Position numbers and translations under genes: made by a program. Below the pieces are notes generated by a model that worked only from the letters and a program-made list of their open reading frames with translations, did no database searches and was not told the DNA's origin. Of a stretch of 64,000 nt of DNA, positions 1-11,794 are shown in pieces. How positions within the stretch are numbered: position 1 is the first letter of the stretch; every line of letters begins with the position of its first letter. This DNA comes from Xiphophorus maculatus. Its lineage: Eukaryota; Chordata; Actinopteri; Cyprinodontiformes; Poeciliidae. The stretch is from contig NC_036450.1 in the NCBI RefSeq assembly GCF_002775205.1, forward strand, positions 24,764,288 to 24,828,287, read 5' to 3'.

Positions 1-829
1 AAAATGATGGATGAGGCTAGATGGATGATAGATGGAAGCAAGGAAGGAATAAAGGAACAAAAAGAAGGATTAGGAAGGATGAATCTGGGGCTAATTAGTG
101 GAAGGAAGGAAGAATGAATGAAGTATCTATGCTTCATTCTGAGCGGTGAACCTTCATTAATACCACCAGGGATGTAGAAGAGGTTGGAACCTCCTCTGTT
201 ATCACCAGATAGTTGTAGCATCTCTGCCGGGGGGACAAAGGACAGCAGACGGGCCAGTGAGGGAGCTGAGGGGGGTTCAGCTTGCTGCTCAGGTTAACCT
301 GAACGAGGAGAGTTAGTTGGTCCCACCCTGCACCCAGTCAAACCCCCACTCAGCTGATAAATGCCAGGATAACGCCGCCTTTCCAAATGTTTGCCCTAAA
401 AACGTGGAAAAGCCTTCCTCCAGGGATTACGCTGTGCTTTTCCTGGCTCGGCATCATTACATAATGGACGCCGTTAGCTAGTGCGCTACGACGCGCTCGG
501 AAGAAATGCAGCCAAACGCTGGAAACAAACGCGATAGTTGATAATGACGCACGCGCCCTAAAGCCCTGCGGTGCGTTTTGAGGTTCGGTCGTGTTGTCAA
601 AGGCTCCTCACCAGTCCAGCAGAACCGTATCCACAAAGCCTACAGAGGACCTTGGCGTGATGCTGCTGAGAGGATTGCCAGCTAGCCTAGCTACGCGCTG
701 CTTTTTCTGAAGACAGGGCACAATGAAGGAGACCTACTAATGAGCATGCGCGCGCTGCCAGCGCCATCTACTAAAAGCTTGGAGTTATCCCTCGTTTTTG
801 TTTCGCATTTCCATAAATTTTCGATAGAC
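1..829. other. Unassigned CpG-containing upstream region
   Basis: No open frame or splice-consistent exon was recognised. The first ~120 bases are rich in GGAA/GATG. From about 460 to 760 CpG is frequent, and a palindromic GCATGCGC core resembling an NRF1 site lies at 745-752. This could be promoter DNA of a gene to the left, but nothing here proves it. Confidence 0.3.
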
Positions 830-1130
830 ATGTCTGTCACGTTAAATGTAAATCAATACAATAGTGAACAAAAGAAAACATAAGAAATATTAAGGCAAGC
901 ACGCAGGTGCCATCTGTGTTGGCACCACACCTGTGCGCGTGCAGTCGCGCTCGCTGCTGCACGCAGGCGCTGTTGTCATGGTTGCCTAGAGACACCACAC
1001 ACCTTGCTGGATGCTGCATTCAACATCCGCGTCTTTTTTTTTTTCTGTTTTTTTTTTTTAAATGTCCACTTGATACTCCACCACAGTCAGACGGTGAGGA
1101 TGAACAGAAAGCACATTTTTCAAATATGTC
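830..1130. repeat. Diverged interspersed repeat, copy A
   Basis: This stretch resembles 23900-24130. Both carry GCGCTGTTGTCA-like or GACGCTGTTGTCA-like sequence, then GGTTGCyTAGAGAC, then CGCGTCTTTTT, then AAATGTCCAC followed by a CACC-rich stretch, in the same order. The family was not identified. The short open frames here are not coding. Confidence 0.5.
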
Positions 1131-2220
1131 AGGGACGGTTTTGTGTGGAGCTAAATTGGTGCCATAAAATTTGTTGAAAAGAAAAACGACTTGGAACTGG
1201 AAAAATTGAAATATAAAAAAAAATATTGAAAAAAAAAATTGGAAACTGGAAAAAGTTTTGAAACTGAAAAAAAATTGAAAATGTGTAATAAATATTTGAA
1301 AATAAAAAAAGTGAAACTGAAAAAAAATCCAACTACTCTTTATATTCACTTTTTTTTCAACTTCAAACATTTTTGAAAATAATTTTTCAGTTTTTTTTTT
1401 CTTTAAAAAAAAAAACGTTATGGCCCCAATTTAACTCCATACTTACCACTCTGTAAAGGTGTTTGCAGTCTGAAATTATACCACCAGATGTCACCACAGC
1501 TCCTGTAAAAAGTTAACATTTTCACCTGTAGTTTCAACAGCACAGGTGTTTCACTCTGGCAGCCTATAGGCTTAATGGTAGAGTGGACTCTGACTGGGTC
1601 AGCAGTCCATCCCAGTAACAGACAACCATACACGCATGAGAACACGTTTCTCCTTGTAAAAAGGAACCTGACCAGGATTTGAATAAAGCTGGGATTGAAA
1701 TAACTTTTTCTCTAAGTTATGACTCTTGTATTTAAATTTAATGGTTGCTATGCTAAACATCTTCAACTAAAATCCAGTGAACATGCTTTCGCAAAAAAAA
1801 AAAAAAAAGAGAGAGAGAAATTGTGTGACCTTCCAGGTTCTTGGTAGGAAAATAAAACCTAGCTAATCTTTTCGGAGGATTGGTGTGTGTGGAGGTGGGG
1901 GCGTGTGTGGGTGTGTGTGTATGTCGCGCGCGCGCGTGTGTGTGTGTGTGTGTGTGTGTGTGTATCGACATGTTAACTATCAAATCTTCATCTTTTTTTT
2001 TCTGATGTCACGCAGATTAAAGTAAACAGTTGGCTTCTGGTTCCCTCACACAGGTGCTTACACACTCCCACACACACACACACACACAAAAAGACACAGA
2101 CAGAGAGAGAGAGAGAAAGAGAGAGAGACAGAGAGAGAGAGAACAGTTCCTCCAGCACAATTACAACGTGTGCCGTCATTCGGCCTCCTTGATGGTTGTC
2201 ATGGAGATGTCATTGATAAG
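1131..2220. other. Low-complexity intergenic DNA
   Basis: This stretch is mainly A/T homopolymer runs (about 1190-1420), a GT/CG microsatellite near 1884-1963 and CA/GA microsatellites near 2066-2142. Short open frames exist only because of these simple repeats. Confidence 0.6.
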
Positions 2221-2702
2221 CTGGATGAAATTATTTTTCCTTTCTGAGCGGAACTATTGAAAGTCCTGCGCGTCTACTTTTACCATTAGCGAGCCTTTGC
2301 TGAATTAGAGCCCCTTTAATGAAAAGACAAACCGGCCAGGCAGCAGAGCCGGGTTGCTATAGCGCTTCACCTTGTGCGTTCATCTCTGTGAACCTTTCCT
2401 GTTCTGCCTCTCTGCAACTCTCCTGAGCTGCTGCTGCTGCTGCTGATGCTGATGGTGCTGATACTGTGGTGGATTAACTGTCTCTGAGACCTGCCTGACA
2501 ACAAGCCGTCTCTCTCTCTCTCTCTCTTTCATCACTTTCTTTGTCCAAGAAGAGAAGTCAGCCTGCAGAGCCTTGACTGCTGTTGCTAGTGTCTCCTTTC
2601 TCTTAGAGTGACACACACATAAATCATCGCTTCAGTTTGCTGCTCTGCACCAGAAGAGTGAATGTCTGCAGGAGGATACTGATCTTGACTGACTGAAAGC
2701 TG
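2221..2702 (+). promoter_or_regulatory. Candidate promoter and non-coding first exon of ankrd34b
   Basis: This is a non-repetitive block of mixed composition ending at a good splice donor, CTG|GTGAGT (intron from 2703). A splice acceptor precedes the ankrd34b coding exon at 7741/7742, so an untranslated first exon must lie upstream, and this is the best placed donor seen. No transcript evidence is available, so the exon start is not assigned. Confidence 0.35.
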
Positions 2703-2710
2703 GTGAGTGG

Positions 2711-2814
2711 GGACACACACACGCACACACACGCCCACACCCCAACACACACGCACACACCCCAACACACACGCACACACACAACCCCACACGCACACAC
2801 ATGCGCACACATGC
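2711..2814. repeat. CA-rich microsatellite
   Basis: An imperfect (CA)n tract interrupted by CGCACA and CCCCAACA units. It lies just after the candidate donor at 2703. Confidence 0.8.
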
Positions 2815-3399
2815 GCTCTGGCAGGCAGCTTTACTTTACAACTTAAACTTTACAACTTAACATAGCTTAACATAGAGAAAATATCTCTTACTGGGAATAT
2901 GGTTGAAAATGTAGCATATTTTGGAATAATGTCCAATTCTTGCAGAGAGTATGATAGATAACAATGTAGGTTTTTGATTTCTGACTAAACCATTGCAGAG
3001 TGGATATGACATGCTGCTCTGCTCGTTGGTTTTCCTGCAGAACGAACATTAAACTAACGATGATCAGGTGAAGTCTTCTGTTCTTTGATCAGGTGGTTTG
3101 ATAATTATTATATAAGCTTTGTGAGATCAAAGCAGGATATAGGCACTCAGTATGTGGTGTATTAGCAGGGAATGAGAGTTACAATGTTCGATTTGTGTCC
3201 TGCAACCTTAATGTCTTGAGCTGTATTTTTTTGTCTACTTGTCTAATCCTAAAACAACTTGCACAGATTTACTTCATATTAATTTGCAGTTCATATTGTT
3301 TTTCTAAAGGTTTTCAGACTTTAAACAGTTATGGAGAGGCTTTGGGATTGTGTGGATTGTGGGGCATTGTGAAAAATGGCAAAGACAAAATAAGGAATG

Positions 3400-3400
<1 letters not shown>

Positions 3401-3483
<83 letters not shown>
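3401..3483. repeat. (AAT)n microsatellite
   Basis: An uninterrupted AAT/ATA trinucleotide run of about 83 bp. It creates spurious poly-Ile and poly-Leu frames on both strands. Confidence 0.95.
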
Positions 3484-3484
<1 letters not shown>

Positions 3485-3672
3485 CTGTGTTGTCTGTAGT
3501 GTAGGAAGACGCTCACCTTTGCACAAACAACATTTGAGCTCTGCTTACCTCTGCTTTGGTTCTTAACAAACCTAAATGTTTCAAATCATAGACATTTTTT
3601 TTTATATTAGAATAGCAAAATGTTCCTTTCAAGCGTTGTTTTTCACTTCCGTTTTCTGGTTCAGCATCGTTA

Positions 3673-3780
3673 GCCCCACCCAGGCCTCGTTACTGCCAGA
3701 CCTTTGGAATCAGGAAATTGCTAGAAGAGCGTTCCGTCTGTTGTCAGACCGGGAAATTTGGCCCACGGCTTTTGTAAATG
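3673..3780 (+). mobile_element. Possible Tc1-like transposon fragment
   Basis: The text around TTACTGCCAGACC..GGAATCAGGAAAT resembles the segment just inside the terminal repeat of common teleost Tc1-like elements. It is short and decayed, and the family call is from memory. Confidence 0.3.
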
Positions 3781-4107
3781 GCACTTGATTTGCAGCAGAT
3801 CAGCACCGGGTCAGAGCCGATGTCTGAGCTGGTCCCTAACATGCTCTATTGGGGAACCATTAGGTGACCTGGGAATGACACAGAGATGCCACAAACATGT
3901 CCTGTATGCGGGCCGGTGTCTCGCTGAAAGGCTGCTCCAGGGTACCGTTTCATCCAAATCACCACCAGAGCTGAGCTGAAGTCAGATGCTTCAGCTTACC
4001 TACTGTAGCTACCTGCAGTAACTCTCTACATAGAGACTCATTTACGTCACACTCACTGCTCTGTGTGTGTGTGTGTGTGCTGCATCACAGCCATGTGACA
4101 AAATGAG

Positions 4108-4472
4108 GGTCTAGTTTCTGGAGCATACTTGAAATAAGACAAAACTAACTTACAAGTAACTTTTCAACAAGAAATGGGAACCTACTTAATAACTGAGTCA
4201 ATTATTTCTTAACATTGATGAAAACGTACCAGTTCCATTGGCAAATAATTTCACTTATAACAAGACATTTTTCCCATGTTGTAAGTAAAATAATCTGCCA
4301 ATGGAACTGGTACTTTTTCATCAATATTAAGGAATTATTTACTTAAAACAAGCTCCTATTTCTTGCTGAAAAGTTACTTATGAGTTAGTTTTGTCTGATT
4401 TCAAGTGCACTAAGACATTTGCACTAGAAACTAGACCAAAACTACTTGGTAAGATTCTGTGTTTTTACAGTG
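4108..4472. mobile_element. Foldback MITE, copy 1 of 4
   Basis: A long imperfect inverted repeat. The left arm (GGTCTAGTTTCT, AAGACAAAACTAACTTACAA, CAGTTCCATTGGCA) is mirrored on the right (TGCCAATGGAACTG, GAGTTAGTTTTGTC, AGAAACTAGACC). It ends in ..GTGTTTTTACAGTG. Related copies lie at 11947-12165, 17620-18228 and 55384-55685. It has no coding capacity, and transposase control in trans is inferred. Confidence 0.75.
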
Positions 4473-5834
4473 AACAGTCACAGATGGTCAGCCAGCTGTT
4501 TTTAATCTCGCCGCAGTGTTAGCCCATGTTAACAGTCGGGAGGAACTCAAAACTAAACAGCTAGTGATTACAAGGCAAAGCTCTGTCAAAATGCTGAGCG
4601 ATGTTTATTGTTTACTTATGTTATTTGAACATTTCTGTATTATTAGAATTTATGCTCAATACTAATAATATAGAATAGTTTAAAAATGTAAAAAAAAACA
4701 AAAAAACAACTAAAAACTCTGTCCATTTTTTACATGACAATAGAAGCTACATTCAGCCGGTCGGAAGATACTTGTAATTGTTTTTTACAGCAATAGCTGT
4801 GAGCATAACTTATTTACTCGCTCTAGCTGCTTAACTACATCACGGATCGGAACATTTGCTAGGAAAGCTCACGTTAAGAATCAGGTTTTGTGTTCTTGTG
4901 TCCTGTCCAGAAGGTCTCTCTTTCAAAATACATCTTCTGGAGAATTGCCTTTCCGTGACTTTAAAGTCTTTACAACACTTCAAAAATGCAAAATGTCTGC
5001 TTGTTCTGCATATTTTTCACAAACTTCTCTGATGTAGAGAGCCAAAACAACTGACCGCATACGTAGCGAAATAAGAAAAGTCGTTTCAAAGTCAGATTGT
5101 TTCCAGCTACAGTTCCAGAACTCACCCCATTTCAAGACTTTACCTGGTTCCCTTTGCCACCAATAGATATCTGAAAGCATATTTGGCATACTTTATTGTT
5201 GCAGGAATAATTGACAACACTGCCGTCCAATTGCAGACAAGAAGCGCGGCTATATACGTGGTTGTGGTAGGCGACTCTAACCAAGACTCTAAACCTCAGT
5301 GTGCAGAAAACAGGAGCAACAATTAAAGTACGGCACTAGTGCTTTAATTAATGTCTGACTTGTGCAACCAAGCAACAGCAAAGGAGAGACTGGAGTGATG
5401 ACCAAAATAGGGAACCCGATTAAAGGCACACCACCTCCACCCTTTCTGTCGGAGGTTTTGTTTTGTCTGTAGCCGATGACAAAAAGGTTCAGCATCTCAG
5501 AGGGATGAAAGCTTGACATCTGCTAATTTCCAAGTCAATGAACTCAACTTGATGCTACCAGCTGCAGCTTAGGCAGACGAACTGCTGGAAAGTCTGACCT
5601 TAAGTCCAACTCCAGATCTTATCAAAACATATACACCAAATAATGACATTTTAGAGGAATAATAAAAGGCATTAAAAAGTAGCTGTTTAATGCTAATTGA
5701 TCCCTGGTCATTGAGTGAAAAGGTCAGTTTTTTTTGTTTTGTTATATTACTAAGTTTGCTAATTATAAATCACTTCAAAACCTTTTCCTCGTGTAATCTG
5801 TCCTACAAAGATCAGCTGAAAAACAAATCTCTCC
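4473..5834. other. Non-coding DNA, nothing recognised
   Basis: AT-rich sequence with no splice-consistent exon or named repeat. It lies within the presumed 5' intron of ankrd34b if the first exon is near 2.7 kb. Confidence 0.5.
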
Positions 5835-6185
5835 TTTAAAGATACAGTGTGTCAGTAAAAACAAATGTTTTTGGCATATTTGGTCAAAGTGTCACGGTAG
5901 AGTTTGAGATAAAATAATCTGTGGGGGGAAAAAGGAGCTCCTCTGCCTTCTTCCTCTGCCATCTACAGAAATACGCCGTTCTCAGATAGAAACAACCAAT
6001 CAGAGCCAGGAGGAGGGCTCTGGGCGCTGTCAATCATGCTCCAGTATGTGAGAACAGGGGAGAAAGTAGAGGAGCTTGATTGTCTTACAGATTGTGTCAT
6101 AATATACTGTCATAACATGATGACAGTTTTAACAAATTGGTGCAAAACACTTTTTTTTGTAAAAGTTGCGTACTGCAGATTTAAA
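5835..6185. mobile_element. Teleost MITE-like repeat
   Basis: The ends are roughly inverted (TTTAAAGATACAGTGTG.. and ..GTACTGCAGATTTAAA). The interior (AACCAATCAGAGCCAGGAGG, CTGTCAATCATGCTCC) resembles a repeat often seen in fish introns. The open frame at 6036 lies inside this repeat and is not a gene. Confidence 0.55.
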
Positions 6186-7741
6186 CATGTTTTGTTCAAA
6201 TATCTTTTGAATTATAATAATTTCAGTAGTCAGATTCCTTCAGTCAAAGTCTATCAGCATATTTGCTCTGTGTGCCGTACAAAAGTTCTTCACATCTCTC
6301 AGACTTTGAGAATCTCTCTTCCTCTTTAGGTGACGATAACAAATGTTCTGTCAGATTTGACTGGGCTTTGACTGGGCCATTTCAAAACCTTGCTTTTTTT
6401 CTCTGAAGAGATTCTTTTGTTGATTTGCACGTGTGCACGGATCCACCGTGAAGAGGATACAACTCCTCTTCAGTCCGAGCCCTCTAGAAGACACTGGGAG
6501 GTTTGAGAGCCAAACTGAGCTGATCATGACTTCGTCCACTTTAACAAAAACCTATGTTCCATCTGAAGATAAGAACCCAGAGTCTGACGCTATCACCATG
6601 TTTCACTGTAGGCATGCTGAACATCGGTAAAGTTCGAAAGCTGAAGTTTAACTCCTTCAGATCAGAACACGCTCTCCCACCAGCTCCTGGAAGATTTTAG
6701 CCTAGCCTGCATGTGATTTAGTCTGACGACTTTACTTCTTAGCCCAGACAAAACGGAGAACGCAGCAGGTTGTTGTCGCATCATGAACACAAGTATAAAC
6801 TGGAAGTTTCTTTACAGACCGCTGGCCTCTTGCTATGGAATGTTCTTGTTGGTCTGTTTATGCAACCATATCTTTTGGAGTTGTTCTAATTATTTATGCA
6901 AACAAATGAACAAAAGGTTAGAGCAACCCTACTGGTGTAGCCCAGATTCATTTCTGTTTAATCCGATTCAGTGTATTTGAAGGCAGGCGCGGATCACATA
7001 CATGTTGTCGATTTGTTTCAGTGCCTGTGACTCATGTAGGAAAGTGTTTTGTTACCGTCTGAGACATTGGTACCTGGCATCTTACGCAGTCTAACTGAGA
7101 GAACCAAGAACTGACAGAATGCGGCTGCCACTGCAGAAGAAGAAGTGATGAACTGATTCTGTCTGCAGAAATAAGGACAAGCTGTTCACATGTTTGCCTG
7201 TTCTGTTCTCTCTCACCAGCCAGAACCCTTTATTTATTCATTTATTTGTCCAGGTAAGTTGATTGAGAACAAACTCTCATTTTCAACAACAGAATAATAC
7301 TAGAAATATGTTTACTTGTTTTTTGGGCGCCTTGTTGTTTGAAGGGGGGGGTTTGGCTTTTTGGGTTCATGTTTTCTTTAATGTTTTTGTGTTTTCTTTT
7401 TCGTGTTCTGAGGTTTTTCACTTGTTTTGTTTTGGCCCTGACAACTTTCAAAATAAAACAGCAAGAGAAAGAATTGATCCCTGGTCATTGAGTGACGTCC
7501 AGTTCAAACTCTTCTAACTCAAGCTGCCTTCTCAAGTGGAAGAAACTGCAGATTAAACCCAGAGAGTGGGAAACACTTGACAGTATGGGTAAAAAACAAC
7601 ATCAGGTCCAACCGTGTAAAGAATGTTTTATATTCCATAATGATGGTCGTTGTTCTACATCTGATTTCTATGTTAGATTAAAGTAGCATTTCTTGTGACG
7701 CTTTACCTTATTTCCTAAAACTGTTTTGTAATTATCCACAG
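6186..7741 (+). other. Likely 5' intron of ankrd34b
   Basis: No coding exon was found. A fragment near 7228-7300 (TTTATTTATTCATTTATTTG, then CCAGGTAAGTTGATTGAGAA) looks like a common teleost repeat. A 24-bp string beginning AATTGATCCCTGG occurs both here (near 7473) and near 5696. The interval ends in an acceptor, ..ATTATCCACAG|, at 7741. Confidence 0.45.
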
Positions 7742-7789
7742 ACATCGGTCCCACAACATCTTGAGAATCTTAATCTGGGGCCAAGAGGG

Positions 7790-9382
7790 ATGGAGGCAGA
7801 AGTCTGCAGTCCGGGCGTAGCAATGGATTCAGGTAACCCATTGCTGAAAGCAGTTTTCCTCAGACGACTGAGGCTCACAAGGCTGCTTTTAGAGGGCGGG
7901 GCATACATCAATGAGAGTGACAGCCAAGGCCAGACACCCTTAATGGTGGCTTGTCGGACCAAGCATACCGACTCCCAGAGTGCCAGTCGGGTTAAGCTGA
8001 TCCAATTTCTCTTGGAGAGAGGAGCAGATCCAAACATTCAGGATAAAGAAGGACGCTCTGCGTTGATGCACGCCTGCCGGGATCAGACCGGTCCCGAGGT
8101 TGTGTCTTTGCTCCTGGCCAGCGGAGCCGACATCAGCTTAGAGGACCAGTCCGGAACATCGGCGTTGGTCTACGCTGTCGTGGCCGGAGACTGGAAGGTA
8201 CTGAAGCTTTTGCTCGACACATGCAAGGCAAAAGGGAAGGAGGTGATCATCATAACCACTGACAAGTTTCCAAATGGAAACCTGTCAGCCAAGCAGTACC
8301 TCAGCATGCCTGTAGCCGATCCCGTCAATGAGACCGATCCGATTACAGCAGCGGCTCCTGCGTCTCCCTCTGAAATACAGCTGATCACCTCCCCGCAGTG
8401 CACGTCCTCCTCTCTATGTCCCCCCAAGCAAGTGTTTTCTTTTAAAGAAGGACAGATCTGCGGTGCCAGCTCCCATCCGTGTTCGCCGTCTCGGTTTCGA
8501 GGACTCGGACAAGCAACGCTCGGCGGACTACAGCAACCTCTACAGAGACTGAACTCTGAGCCTTGGTTAAAGATTCCAGCATCTCTGCTTACTGAACCAC
8601 GCCAGGCAACTTTTAACCTGACTGAAGATATTTCCTTTACCGTTCCCAACCTGGAGAGGGTCAGCAGCAATACCCCCAAAGGCTTCAGACATTATGGAAG
8701 AAGATTAGCAAAGGATAGAAGCATAGAAGATGGCAAAAATGATTGTAGTGAATGTGAAGGAGACATGATTTCTTTATCAGGTCTGCTTTCGCCCCACTCT
8801 GCCTCTCACCCCAACCTGCACTCTGAAACTCATGGCACAGACCCAGCCGCCGGCTCTTCAACTCTTTGTAGTGGCAGCAACCTTGGTGCGACCTTTCACG
8901 GCATGGCCTCATCGAGCCTCAATCATGTCATACAGACACACAAGTTGGGCGCAGATATCTATGGCTCCGACCCACAGCTAGCTGTGGATCTTCAAAGTCT
9001 CTCTGAAGAACAGAGAGACAAAGCCCCTTTAGACGGCAAGAAACTGGCGCCGCTGCGTTGCTCGACCACAATGGGCTCCAGGGACTCCCTGAAAGGCCAC
9101 AGCAAGAGAATGTTCTCTTTGTATGAGCGCAGGGGTTCCGGGACGTTCCTGCTGGACCACAACCATCAGGCCAGGCCTAGATCTCTGCCACCGTTGACCA
9201 AAAATCCCAATATCAACGTTGCTAGTAATGGTTTGGGCAACGGAAGCGTTTTCTCCGAAAAAGAGCTCGGTCAGAAGGGTTTCCTGCCCTGCGCCCCGCC
9301 CGGACAACCGAAGGAACTGACCCGGAGGATGCTGCTGAGGAGACACTCGATGCAGACCGAACAGTTCAAAAGCTCCGCCTGA
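7790..9382 (+). CDS. ankrd34b: Ankyrin repeat domain-containing protein 34B-like
   Basis: A single uninterrupted 530-residue frame, as expected for the ANKRD34 family, whose coding region is intronless. About four ankyrin repeats span residues 16-150, with signatures RLTRLLLEGGAYINES, QGQTPLMVAC, LLERGADPNIQDK and SALVYA, followed by CKAKGKEVIIITTDK. The rest is low-complexity and Ser-rich, with family blocks SEPW, LGADIYGSDPQL, ERRGSGTFLLDH and, at the end, MLLRRHSMQTEQ. The start at 7790 precedes the conserved NPLLKAV block; Met12 (MDSGNPLLKAV) is an alternative. The 5' UTR begins at the acceptor after 7741. Some blocks also resemble ANKRD34C. Linkage to ocln/marveld2, which share a chromosome with ANKRD34B in human, favours 34B. 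Its biochemical role is poorly defined, and ankyrin-mediated protein binding is inferred. Confidence 0.92.
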   Translation: MEAEVCSPGVAMDSGNPLLKAVFLRRLRLTRLLLEGGAYINESDSQGQTPLMVACRTKHTDSQSASRVKLIQFLLERGADPNIQDKEGRSALMHACRDQTGPEVVSLLLASGADISLEDQSGTSALVYAVVAGDWKVLKLLLDTCKAKGKEVIIITTDKFPNGNLSAKQYLSMPVADPVNETDPITAAAPASPSEIQLITSPQCTSSSLCPPKQVFSFKEGQICGASSHPCSPSRFRGLGQATLGGLQQPLQRLNSEPWLKIPASLLTEPRQATFNLTEDISFTVPNLERVSSNTPKGFRHYGRRLAKDRSIEDGKNDCSECEGDMISLSGLLSPHSASHPNLHSETHGTDPAAGSSTLCSGSNLGATFHGMASSSLNHVIQTHKLGADIYGSDPQLAVDLQSLSEEQRDKAPLDGKKLAPLRCSTTMGSRDSLKGHSKRMFSLYERRGSGTFLLDHNHQARPRSLPPLTKNPNINVASNGLGNGSVFSEKELGQKGFLPCAPPGQPKELTRRMLLRRHSMQTEQFKSSA

Positions 9383-9465
9383 AAACGAGCGACAGGGAAA
9401 GAGAGTGTTCATTGTGTTCAAGGCGGCTGCTGCTGTGAAATCATTGTGAAATTTGTTACGATAAA

Positions 9466-9475
9466 AATAAATAAA
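9466..9475 (+). terminator. Proximal poly(A) signals of ankrd34b
   Basis: Two overlapping AATAAA hexamers begin 84 and 88 bases after the stop codon. They could give a very short 3' UTR. A more distal signal is at 11280. Confidence 0.5.
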
Positions 9476-9530
9476 AAAAACAAAGTATACTCAAACACAC
9501 CCTGGGCTTGACATAGAAAACAGGCAACAC

Positions 9531-9770
9531 AGTACAGTGCTGTGAAAAAGTATTTATCCCCCTCAAGATTTCTTCTTTTTTTTTTTTTTTTTTGCATTTC
9601 TGGTAAACTTAAACGTTGCAGATTGCAAGACAAACATATCTGGAGTAAATATTGATGAGCAATTTCCAATGATTGTCTGTTTTATTAATGGAAATGTGAC
9701 AGCCAAACCAACCCACTAATCCAAACCTGGTTGTCCCGCCCTAATGAGCAACAACTGATAAGGGCGAGAC
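9531..9770. mobile_element. Tc1-like transposon end, internally deleted
   Basis: It begins with ACAGTGCTGTGAAAAAGTAT, a terminal sequence typical of a widespread fish Tc1-like family, followed by decayed sequence. No transposase frame remains. It lies in the ankrd34b 3' region. Confidence 0.55.
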
Positions 9771-11279
9771 AAGAGGTTAAATGTTTGCACTGAGTCAATG
9801 AGAAAATCCTGAAGAAGATAACTGATTCTGGAACTTAAGCTCAAGCATTTTGTTGTTATGCACCGTTACTTGTCAATAAAGAAGGCTTGTACATTGGCCA
9901 GCTTTGTAAACCACTGAAAACACATCTTTGCTCTTTGGCTTTAAGTTTTAGTGATGCTTTTAAGTTCTGATATAGTCTTCATGTGCTTGTTTTCGTAAAT
10001 GTTAGTTATCTTCACCCCATTTAAAAAAAAATCCTATCTTAATTTACCTCCATTTTATCTCATCCCTCTTTGTTTTCTTATTTGATATTCATTCTTATTT
10101 CTTACTTTGATTCTTTGCTTATTTCAACTTGTACAACCGTTTGACAAGAAAAGGATGCAAAACACAGCACCAAGTCTTCGTTTGTATAGGAAGTATTGCT
10201 GGTCAAAATATCCTCTGATAATTGTTGCTAACAAGAGTGGCATAAGGTGCAGATCTATGTAAGACCAAGCTGGTTTGAGCAACTTTTTCACACTTGGAAA
10301 CTCGTTTTTGAATCCAGTTCTTCTTCACAGCACTGTACCTCAGTGACATCCCAGCGCCACGATGCGTTATGTTGTTTGTTGCTTCAGGTTCTGTCCACAC
10401 TATCCCAGGTATGTTGTAAAAATGACTCTTTGTGTAAATCTCCTCCACATCTAGATAGATTCTGGGGAATAACTTAAAAAAAAAAAAAAAAAAACAGTCT
10501 ACCAATGTAGACATGTAGAGATTTTTGAAATGCTAAAATATCAGCCTAATTCATTCTCTCTCACCATCTGTGCTAAAGATTTAAAAAAAAATAAATAAAT
10601 GGAGCCTTTTGTAAAGACTTTCCCAATGTTTCTCACTTCTGTATTGTTTCCATGAAACTTTCAAGCATGAACTGAAAGGCTTAAACTTTATGCTGTCTGT
10701 AATAACTAATGTATCACTGTGAGCTTGATGGAAAGTTAATAAATCCTCAGAGTGGAGGAAGGTTCCAGTTAGGCAGTTTTAGCAGATTTTACTATTTAAA
10801 ACTCAGCTTTTTTTTCTTCTTCTTTTAACCAAACAACTTGAACATACAGTTTGCTCTTGTTTTGATGTCCAGCATTAAGTGGAGGAATAATGTTGTTTTC
10901 TGCCCTGCTGTTGTATAAAAGGCTTTATCACAACTTTCCAATGAAGAGACAATGCAGGATCAAAGCCCGAATTCAAGCCTGGATTTCAAGTTTTACCTTC
11001 AAAAGTTACAAACGCTTACAGAAACATTGATGACGATGTGTGCAGGATTAGAAAATGAATAGCAGTTATGCCCCCTTGTGGTAATAATGACCGATGAATT
11101 ACAGGGCACCAATTTACAATGGATATTAAAACAAATGCTATAAAATGTCTGAATGATGCTGCTGTAAAAAAAAAAAGAAAAAATCATATTAATGTTTAAA
11201 AATGTTTGTGAAATTCTGTTGCTGACTGCAAATGTTTAAAATGTTTGTTGCTCAGTTGAAAAAAAACAAAAACGTGTTC
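9771..11279. other. ankrd34b 3' region / intergenic
   Basis: AT-rich sequence without an exon. AATAAA hexamers occur near 9876 and 10739. It may be a long ankrd34b 3' UTR reaching the distal signal at 11280, but it may equally be intergenic. Confidence 0.4.
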
Positions 11280-11295
11280 AATAAAAGATTTTATT
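11280..11295. terminator. Overlapping two-strand poly(A) signals
   Basis: AATAAA (11280-11285, plus) is followed by TTTATT (11290-11295), which is AATAAA on the minus strand. It sits between the convergent ankrd34b and ocln genes. It would give ocln a 3' UTR of about 0.5 kb and ankrd34b one of about 1.9 kb. Confidence 0.5.
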
Positions 11296-11794
11296 CAAAT
11301 AAAAACGCATCACAGATGATTGCAAAACGTATCGCAGGGAAGGAGATTTGATAATATTCCAAACTGTGTACAAGAAACAACCTTTACAAAACCACAACCC
11401 GCATATTTACAGTCAGTAAAATAGTAATAAAAAAATAAATCAGCTGACATCAATTTGGTGCAGGGGAACCTAATAAAACCAAGCATTATTTTTAATTTTC
11501 TCTTCACTTCAAAGACAAGTCGCAAAACTCTTCTGCTAGACAATAAATATGTGTGGTGATAATCACTCAAAATACAAACAACGGCGTAATACAAGAAAAA
11601 GAAAAAAGAATCCTGTTTCTGCGGTGCTAAAAACAAACAAAAAAAATACAACAGAGCTGTCACAACTTTCATGTGCTCAATGCAAATCATCCCAGCTTTG
11701 GCCTTTGGAGAAAAACTTACTGCTAAAAAAGGGCCAACCCAGATTTACAGCAGTCCTCCCTGCGCCGGACAGGAGTTATTAATCCAGACTTTAT

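Noticed and set aside
3195-3566. 123-residue frame with a long Ile run
   Set aside because: The frame is made by the (AAT)n microsatellite; flanks have no homology or splice context.
8170-8679. 169-residue minus-strand frame
   Set aside because: It is antisense to the conserved ankrd34b coding sequence and has no family features.
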